DNA from: Chloranthus sessilifolius
Lineage: Eukaryota > Streptophyta > Magnoliopsida > Chloranthales > Chloranthaceae
Assembly (NCBI GenBank): GCA_021018995.1
Contig: CM037597.1
Location: 36,334,936-36,398,935 of the forward strand
Length of the DNA stretch: 64,000 nt
Direction of reading: 5' to 3'
This document shows positions 56,910-64,000 of the stretch, one piece after another. The position numbers and the translations under genes are program-made. Within the stretch, counting starts at the first letter, position 1. The number at the start of each line of letters is the position of its first letter. Under the pieces are notes generated by a model, which ran no database searches, was not told the DNA's origin, and was given only the letters and a program-made list of their open reading frames with translations.

Positions 56910-57840
56910 AGTCTGTCCTTGGAATCGTGGTCGCTTATTAATTTGACCCATACTGTAGGACTGTGGAGCTTTTCTGGCCTTCTATTTTTCTTCCCTCCGT
57001 TTGAAGATGGTATTAACATTTGTTTTCGCTATCAGGGCTAGTTTCATAACCTCGACATAATTCGTTGCTTGGAATAATGAAATGCGTTCTTTGATCAGGG
57101 GTTTCAAACCCCGTTCAAACTTTTGGGTTTTCATCAGCTTGGTGGCTACAAGCAAAGGTGCGAAGCGAGAAAGACGCGTGAATTCTGATTCATATTCTCT
57201 ATCCGTCATCTGGCCTTGTACGAAGGTTGCAAACTGTACCTCGAGCTTATACCTCTCGGGTGCTGGGAAATATTTTTCATTAAATGCCTCAGTAAACTCT
57301 GCCCATGTCCATGGTACCCAGGGCATCATTGTTCTTTCAACAGACTGCCACCATGGCTCTGCCTCACTCTCCAGTCTATACGCCGCCCAACTCACTTTTT
57401 CTTTCTCAGTGCAAGTGACTCTTTGCAGCACTTTCTCAATCTGTGTTAACCACTTCTCAGCCTCCATTGGTCATGCTGACCGTAGAAACTTGGTGGTCGG
57501 AGTCGAAAAAATTCTGTAAAACCCTCGGGACGTCGAACAACAAGCATGGCCATAGTGTTGACCATAGTCTCCATCAACTGCAGATCATGTCCCGCATTTT
57601 GTTCAACACCAGGAGCACTTCCCATTGGTGGAGTATTTACTACTGGCGGAGTTTGCTCTGGCGGAGTATGCTCTGCAACATTTTCCATCGTCGTTCGACT
57701 TTCAGCCAGATGGACATTCTCACCACTTCCCGAAGCAATGTCATGCTCGTACCCGACAACTGGAATAGTATTCAGTCTAGTTTGATGGGGCAACGATGGT
57801 CTACCCCTTCCTCTTCCACGGCGTGGAGGCATCTCTACCT
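56571..57840 (-). pseudogene. Tekay gag remnant
   Basis: Starts near 57832 with MPPRRGRGRGRPSLPHQTRL (basic, Tekay-like); the capsid-like part at 56982-57467 has AEKWLTQIEKVLQRVTCTEK, VSWAAYRLESEAEPWWQSVE and FVQGQMTDREYESEFTRLSR; the zinc-knuckle part at 56571-56750 has CRKCGKAHKTDECRKASGAC and CFRYGKMGHRIRECP. Broken. Confidence 0.9.
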
Positions 57841-57958
57841 ATTTTGATCAGAAAAGAACTTAATTAGACCACCTATCCTAATTTCCTATGAATCAACTAT
57901 CAGACATTTTACCAGATATATAAGTCAGAGTTAAGTCTCCAAATGACTTAATGTCGTA
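57841..57958 (-). other. Tekay leader
   Basis: Short stretch between gag start and PBS. No other feature seen. Confidence 0.6.
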
Positions 57959-57970
57959 GCTCTGATACCA
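57959..57970 (-). other. Tekay primer binding site, initiator tRNA-Met type
   Basis: The plus strand reads GCTCTGATACCA, i.e. the element strand has TGGTATCAGAGC, the common plant initiator-Met primer site, two bases from the 5' LTR. Confidence 0.93.
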
Positions 57971-58667
57971 CCTGTGACAGCCCGACACTTCCCCGTCTCT
58001 AAACTGGGAAAGGTCGCGCCATCGGATCACCTGCCATGATCCTTTCATCAAGGGGTTAATTCTTTGTTTCAAAGTGACGCAATTGCGAAAGCAATGTGTT
58101 AACTCTGACAATAGGTAATATGGCAAATAACTGATGGAAACTAGCAACAATATAAACATAACAAAAGATCAGATGCATAGCTTTCCACCAATGACGGCCA
58201 CCCGTCATCTAAACAGTGGAAAGAAAACCTATACATCCTAAACATCTATCTGAAACTTCCATATATCACTTATACATGTCTAAAATTTATCTTTCCCCTT
58301 TTTTCTTCACATTCCCAAGCTACAAACCTATTTTGGGAAGAACTCTTCTGGGAAATCGTCTTCATCGTCTTCCTCGTCCTCTTCTCCCTCTTCCTCGTCG
58401 GGCACGTACGTAGGATCTGTAGCGTGCTCCGGATCAGGCTCTGCTGCTAAGACATTTAAGTCGTGGAATGAGCTATCATTAAAGCCCAGTAGAGAATATT
58501 ACATTGTTTTATACATTGACAGTTTATCACTTTCTCATAGAGAAGCATAAATATAATCAAAATATGAATAATATGCTGAGATGCTGAAATTTACGCATGA
58601 TGTAACAGGTATGAGAAACAAATTGAAACCAAAGATACATGCAGGTGAAAACAGGAGAACAACAAGG

Positions 58668-58836
58668 TCAAGCTCCCGAGTTAGCGGGATCACTTGTCAA
58701 GCTCCAGAGTTAGCGGGATCACTTGGACTAGGAGAAGTCAAGCTCCTGAGTTAGCGGGATCACTTGGACCAGAATAACTCAAGCTCCCGAGTTAGCGGGA
58801 TCACTTGTCAAGCTCCCGAGTTAGCGGGATCACTTG
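58668..58836. repeat. Five direct repeats in the Tekay 5' LTR
   Basis: Same array as 46123-46292, with the same number and order of units and spacers, each able to fold TCCCG against CGGGA. Arrangement conserved, single bases differ. Confidence 0.92.
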
Positions 58837-59555
58837 ATTTAAAACAGAGTAACAACGTATAACAAATATCGTAAATGCCAGGATATAAATAATGAACAAC
58901 GTGGAATACTCAAGCGCAAGATTCAGTTCCATATATGTTTTTATACTGAATGGTACTAAACTGCTATAATTATATACTAGCATGGATTTACAAAACTGAT
59001 TTATTATTATAGACTAGAAATATCAATTTTACTGATTAGGTGGTCAAAGCTACCATGTGCCCATAGATGTTATATATATTTGTTCTTGATTTTTTTTTTT
59101 CTTTTTTTTTTCATCAGATTACTGGCTACTCGAGTCCATTTATTTCTTATCTGATCAGGTTCATCAGATCAAGTCAAAAATACGATTTACTCTTACTATG
59201 CTTATCAATGCATATTGAATATTTATCAAAGTCTCTATGAGAAATTAGCGACATTCTTATGCAAATATAAACTCACAACATATATTCCCTACCTGTGTGT
59301 AGAGTTTCACAGGTATTGTCGTTGATGCACGTTCAGGCATCCGAGAACATCATGCAGTCTTATTTCTTCCAAATTTGTCTAAGTGCCCCATGTGGCACCA
59401 ATCTTGGATAAAATAAAATAAATTTATTTTTAAAAACTAGCAGCCTCCAGATGGCTCCCTGTGTGCCTAAGACCCAACAATGCAATCGCCTGGACCCTTA
59501 CCGAATCGAAGGTCCGAAATGTACAAAGCACTGCCCACAACCCTTTGAGGTGGAG

Positions 59556-59664
59556 GTTGCCGCGGCAAGCTTCAAGGCTTGCCGCGACAACCTTATACGG
59601 TTGCCACGGCAAGCTCATCAGCTGAGTAGCTTGCCACGGCAACCTTATAAGGTTGCCGCAACAA
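59556..59664. repeat. Expanded palindrome array in the Tekay 5' LTR
   Basis: Five units alternate GTTGCC(G/A)CGGCAAGC and GCTTGCC(G/A)CGRCAACC, spaced by 6-14 bp, with a weaker sixth (GGCCGTGGTTG) to the right. The 3' LTR has only two. Confidence 0.9.
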
Positions 59665-60771
59665 TTCTGGTCATCAGGCTGGCCGTGGTTGTCTTCCTGG
59701 TTTCTCTGGGTTTGCTGACCTACACTGTTATGTATTGCGAATATATAATTTTATATCATTATATATATAAATTCTATATATATAGCTATATATATATAGC
59801 TATATATATCTTTCTTATAGCTATTTTGTATTTCATGTGTAATTTGGCATAAATATATAGCTTTATATATATTCCTTAGTCCCTCAGATCATTAAAGAGG
59901 ATCTCGAGTGCTCCATTGTTAAGGATTTCGGTAGGGTAGGGTCTACTTTCTATTGCTAATGATAGAATCCATAGACCAATAACTCGGATCTTCTACGTGC
60001 TGATTTTAATCTAGGGAGGTGTTTTGTGTTTACCTTTTTGTCGATTCACAGATGGACTGATAACGATGCCAACGTAGTGCACTGTACTTGATATCGGAGA
60101 ACCGAATTAATGTGATTGTATCATCGGTTGCTCGTATCGTTGGTTCAGTTCTAAAGTTCTAAGAGGGTATACAAGGTCTTAAAGTAGTGTAGCTTGACTA
60201 TTCATGACTAAGATAGGTTCTCGGTTTCGGTATCAGTGGCTGTGAAGAATAGCGCCAGAATAGAACCAATATGCTAAAATACTTTTTATAACAGATGAAA
60301 TGCACCTTGCGTGCATGGAGATGAAGAATGACTCATTTGAGTCATGTAGCGAAGTTACCATGAAAGTAGCTTACAAGCTACTTTAAGTTACAATCGTATG
60401 TAAACCACCATTACATAGGTAGTGCATTGCAGAAAAGAACAAAACAAGAAAATCTCTTGTGTGTACTTTAAAACAGGATTTTAAAGTATAAGTTACAACT
60501 TCTTATGTATATAAGTTAAAACAGAAATTTGACTAGTGTGTAAGGTTATTGTACTAAACTTAATTCCTTTGTACTTATGTATAAATCAAAACAAGACTTT
60601 AGTCCCATGCCACGCTTTTAGACTTACCAATATTTTGGAATAATATATCCAGTATGAGGTGTAAAAAACTTTTCTTATTGCTATTATGTATAAATCATAA
60701 CTGGGCTTTAGTGTTGACCTCACCGGACTCTTTTCGCTAGTGCGTAGTGTACAAGTCTGGGAATCGTTACA

Positions 60772-61613
60772 GCGGGACCTGATGAGGATTATAGATTGGT
60801 CCCAAAATATGAAATGGTATAGCTATCGACATCGAAGGCACTTGCACTACGGCTCAGTGCGTGTGGGCAACACTTGATTTACCTCGGCAAGAGCTGGTTG
60901 GGTGGCAAAATTAGACCAAATGGGGGTGGTGAAGCTTGAGGGTGGTGGCACTGGGGAAAAGGGGTAAGATTAGGCCATTGGTAGCTGATAGATGACAGAG
61001 GGGGATTGGGGGTATGATGGGTTATTAGGTAATTGACAGGGGTGGTGGTGTATGGTTGGTATGCATTTATATATACATAATTGACAGGAGTGGGTGATGG
61101 AAAAGAGACCCTAAGATCTAAGGGTTCAGCTCCTGGTGTTGGGCTGGGAAAATAGTTTGATAAATTCAGGGGTTCCATCACCCTAATATTTCTTTCTTTA
61201 CAATTTCTCAGCAATGGTGCCACATAGCTCTCTCGATTACTGATGTAATCGGATGGATCAAATTCAAATTCCTCCACATATTCCTCTACGATTCTGATGG
61301 TGGGTCTGGGACCTACTCCTCTGGTAGGATGTGGGGGCAATGCCACTTGATGGGTGTTTGCGTACTAGTTTACTTGAGAAGGAACCGGTGGAAATATTTT
61401 CTTGGCGTCAATTAAATCGTGGATTGCGTGCTTTAATGGAAAGCAGCCATCAGTAGGGTGACCCGAACCCTGCTGAAAAATGTAGTGAGTATTAGGGTCA
61501 TAATTCTTTGGGATCGGGTGAGGAGGAGGTTGCGATTGGTGAACAGTAACTAATTCCTTTTCTATTAGTAAAGGCAGAAGTACACTTAGAGATTGCCCCA
61601 GGGGTGTAAACAC
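60772..61613 (-). pseudogene. A2 gag linker and zinc-finger-like region
   Basis: Resumes A2 after the Tekay insertion (GCGGGACCTGATGAGG here, GTGGGACCTGGTGAGG in A1 near 6406). Acidic and Pro-rich linker (EEFEFDPSDYISNRESYVAP) and the zinc-finger-like block YDPNTHYIFQQGSGHPTDGC. Broken. Confidence 0.85.
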
Positions 61614-62400
61614 TCGATCGTAGTGGGCTCTCCTCTACTTCGGAGTCATCTGCATTCCTTGCCTATTCCTTGCTCTCTGCATCTGGTCAATTCTAACTGG
61701 CGCTGGCTATGCTGCTTGAAATTGGAATGGGGTTATGCTATTATTAGGCCTGGTATTGGCAACATTCTAGACGTCGGCCCATGTTCCCTTATTGTTCCTC
61801 TATTTTGAAAACCTCCTAACCCTACTAGCTGCACTTGGTACATTTTTATTCAGGCAGCCTTCCCTGATAGCATCCTCACCTCGATTAGCATTCCACACCA
61901 GATTAGCGAAGTTGGACTGTTGTTGGTACACCAAAAAGTTTGAGATTACTAGCAGGGTATTCTTAGAGATCATTCGATTTTTTCATCATCAGGTATTATG
62001 TTCCTAACCTGAGCTGCTAGTGCTCTCCAACGCCCCAGATAATAACTGAAGGTCTCATTTGCATTATGCTTTAATTGGGCTAAGTCAGACTTACGCGGTT
62101 TGATGTCTATGTTATAGACATATTGTTCCTGGAATAAATGCATTAAGTCCTTCCACATTTTCATCATACATGGTTCCAAAGATGTGAACCATCTTAACGT
62201 CAGATCGATCAAACTCTTATGAAAGACTTTTATTAGTAGTCTTTCATCCCCTCCATATTGGCACATGTTCCCATAGTAGGACTTGAGGTGTGCAATAGGA
62301 TTGTCGGTGCCATTGTACTTGTAAAAAGTCGGTATTTTAAATTAGGATGTAAGGAGACCTCAACAAACAGACACAAATCTGTTAAGTTCGTGGCGTGGAT
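61614..62400 (-). pseudogene. A2 gag core remnant
   Basis: LLIKVFHKSLIDLTLRWFTS, MWKDLMHLFQEQYVYNIDIK and NETFSYYLGRWRALAAQV: capsid-like gag core, collinear with A1 7440-8160. Broken. Confidence 0.88.
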
Positions 62401-64000
62401 TTTAGCACCACCCATTTTCAACAACTGCTTTTGTATTTTGTCCAACTGTTCTTTCAGCTGCTTTGACTCTTTAACATGGGAGTCACTCTCTGGCAGTTGG
62501 TTGGACTGCACTCTGGGCTACCAGGGGGTGAGACATGATGGGTGGAGGGTTAAGGCTGGTCAAAGCCCCAACATAGGCTCCACTGTTTCTTATCTTGTCC
62601 TCTTCATACTGCTAGTCTATGTAGGGTGCAGTGAGGGCGAAATTCTCTTGTTAGTGCTACATGGATTGGATGGGAATGGCAGGAGTGGGGGTTGGGGATG
62701 AGTGAAAGTTTGTTGGATGATGGGATGAGTGGAAGTTAGATTTTGGAGTTGGGCCTGATGAGGCCATTGAGCATGGGGGAAGGTTTGAAGTTGACTCTAG
62801 GATGTAGGAATATGAGTAAATTGGGGTTGATGTAAGGCATGGGTTTGAGCTGGGTATGAGGGTTGTGAATGGGTGAAACTTTGGAAGAATTGTGAAGGGT
62901 AGGGGTGTGAGGCTCCAAGGTATTGATGGGCTTGGGTGGGCCATGAAGCCTTGGGAGGGTTGGGCCAGAAAGCCTTGGTCATGATAGGTTTGGGCCATGG
63001 GCCCTTGATGAGTTTGGGTCATGGGCCCTTGATGGGTCTGAACCATGGGCCCTTGATGGGTCTAGACAATGGGCCCTTGGTGGGTCTAGGCCATGGGCCC
63101 TTAGTGGGTCTAGGTCATAGGCCCTTGATGGGTCTGGGCCATGGGTCCTTGATGGGTCTGGGCCATGGGTCCTTGGTGGGTCTGGGCCATGGTCCCTTGA
63201 TGGGTCCAGGCCATGGTCCCTTGATGGGGTCTAGCCGATTGGGCCTGGCCATGGAACCTTGGTAGGTTTGGCCCGTTAGGCCTTGATGGGTCTAACCCAT
63301 TGGGCCTTAGTGGGTCTAGCCCATTAGGCCTTGATGGATCTGGGCCATGGGCCCTTGGTGGGTCTGGGCCATGGGCCCTTGATAGGTATGGGTTATGATG
63401 TTTTAGGCCATGGAGCCTTAGGACATGTGGGGAATGGGGGTTTGGGCCATTGGGCCTTGGGATATATGGGAAATGGAGGTTTCGATGGTGTGGATGATGG
63501 GGGTCATAGGGGAATGAGGCATGGAGGCTTGATAGAGTTTTGGATGGATTCATGGGTGTGTATTATGGATGACGGGGGATGTGTTGGGAAGCCTTCCACC
63601 TATTGTAGGTTTGGAACATCTCCTCCGTCATGGCCATGGAAGGGGGATCGGATAGAGATGGGTTATTTGATGGTTGGAGGGGTATGGATGGGGTGTGTAA
63701 ATAGGAAAAATTGGGCATGGCCCCGGTAAAATCGGGCATGACCCGGGTAAGTGGCGGGATATGAGATGGGTTGGAGGAATGAGATGGAGCATTGGTGGAT
63801 GGAATGGGCATATGTAGGGAAGATGTATGGGGCATGGAGGTGGAGAATGAGAGAGAAAAATTGGTCATGGTTCTGGAAAAAATGGGCATGACTTGGGTAA
63901 ATGGAGGGATGTGTGGGGGATAGGATGCGGCATGGATAGATGTGGGTGGATTGGGTTGGGCAGATGAAAAATAGAGTATGTTGGTTAAAGTGGGGGATGG
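62401..64000 (-). pseudogene. A2 gag N-terminal extension, low complexity
   Basis: Helix-like segment (KQLKEQLDKIQKQLLKMGGA, about 62410-62480), then Pro/His/Ser-rich sequence, the octapeptide minisatellite (62970-63395), and further Pro/Ser-rich sequence (SLSFSTSMPHTSSLHMPIPS near 63830) up to the window edge. Collinear with A1 8161-9861. Broken and cut by the edge. Confidence 0.78.
62970..63395 (-). repeat. 24-bp minisatellite in A2 gag (about 17 units)
   Basis: Same unit as in A1 8676-8910 (encoding PMAQTHQG and variants) but with about 17 units. Some units have changed to GTMAWTHQ- and RPNGLDPS-like versions. Confidence 0.88.

Larger units (their letters stand above)
45428..60771 (-). 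mobile_element. Tekay/Del-type chromovirus (Ty3/gypsy) nested in A2
   Basis: 15.3 kb. LTRs at 45428-48114 and 57973-60771 start TGTGACAGCCC and end AATCGTTACA. The target duplication GCGGG (45423-45427 and 60772-60776) interrupts A2 between protease and gag exactly where A1 is continuous (near 6410). The PBS is initiator-tRNA-Met type. Domains in order: gag, CCHC, protease, RT, RNase H, integrase, and a tail typical of Tekay elements ([19 protein letters not shown]). LTRs differ by roughly 4-7 percent in the stretches compared, suggesting 1-3 million years at commonly used rates (inference). Structurally complete at its ends but broken, with several breaks in the coding part and an internal duplication. 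Confidence 0.92.
57973..60771 (-). mobile_element. Tekay 5' LTR
   Basis: 2799 bp, same ends as 45428-48114. It is longer mainly because of extra palindrome units at 59556-59664. TA-rich run at about 59757-59815. Confidence 0.92.
37982..64000 (-). mobile_element. Element A2: internal region of an A-family Tat element, 5' end off the window
   Basis: In element order from the right edge: gag N-terminal repeats, gag core, zinc finger, linker, then (after the Tekay insertion at 45428-60771) protease, spacer, RT, both RNase H domains, integrase, 3' tail and PPT, ending at the LTR at 37981. It is collinear with A1. The 5' LTR is beyond base 64000. Old and broken, with many breaks (ten or more). Confidence 0.88.

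Overview
The window looks like heterochromatic, repeat-filled DNA from a flowering plant nuclear genome. I could support no host gene, tRNA gene, rRNA gene or CRISPR array. Almost every base can be placed in LTR retrotransposons, mostly Ty3/gypsy, nested in or butted against one another. The plant assignment rests on three things: primer binding sites matching plant tRNA-Arg, tRNA-Asp and initiator tRNA-Met 3' ends; the double RNase H of the plant-only Tat lineage; and a Tekay/Del-type chromovirus integrase tail. The species cannot be told from the sequence.

Layout. (1) 1-12608, minus strand: element A1, a Tat-lineage (Ogre-like) Ty3/gypsy copy. Its 3' LTR lies off the left edge. Reading leftwards from its 5' LTR (11305-12608) come the PBS, leader, gag with a repetitive N-terminus, protease, RT, two RNase H domains, integrase and a 3' non-coding tail. 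(2) 12663-17639: the 3' LTR (minus) and 3' internal tail of a second Tat-like family, B1, then a U3-like block in plus orientation. (3) 17640 to about 21960, plus strand: B2, an LTR, PBS and gag of the same family, facing away from B1. (4) About 21960-26686, minus strand: A', the gag N-terminus, leader and PBS of an A-family element, with a 1.4-kb segment present three times in tandem. (5) 26687-37981, minus: an A-family LTR interrupted by a solo LTR (27205-29922, plus) and by a complete-looking non-coding element of about 6.9 kb (30615-37519, minus, TSD GGGGG, tRNA-Asp PBS, LARD-like and probably Athila-derived). (6) 37982-64000, minus: element A2, the internal region belonging to that LTR, running off the right edge. 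(7) Inside A2, at 45428-60771, a 15.3-kb Tekay-type chromovirus (minus, TSD GCGGG, initiator-Met PBS) with two LTRs of about 2.7-2.8 kb, an extra open region beyond integrase and an internal duplication.

All coding parts are fossils with several to many breaks each; none looks able to make a full polyprotein. Nesting gives an order of events: A2 is older than the solo LTR, the LARD and the Tekay insert.

The most interesting signal is outside the coding parts. Three different element families each carry arrays of short, well-kept inverted repeats (potential hairpins) in their LTRs, with a different consensus in each. In family A the same module also recurs in the leader downstream of the PBS. 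Copy number varies between copies. I know of no established role for these arrays.
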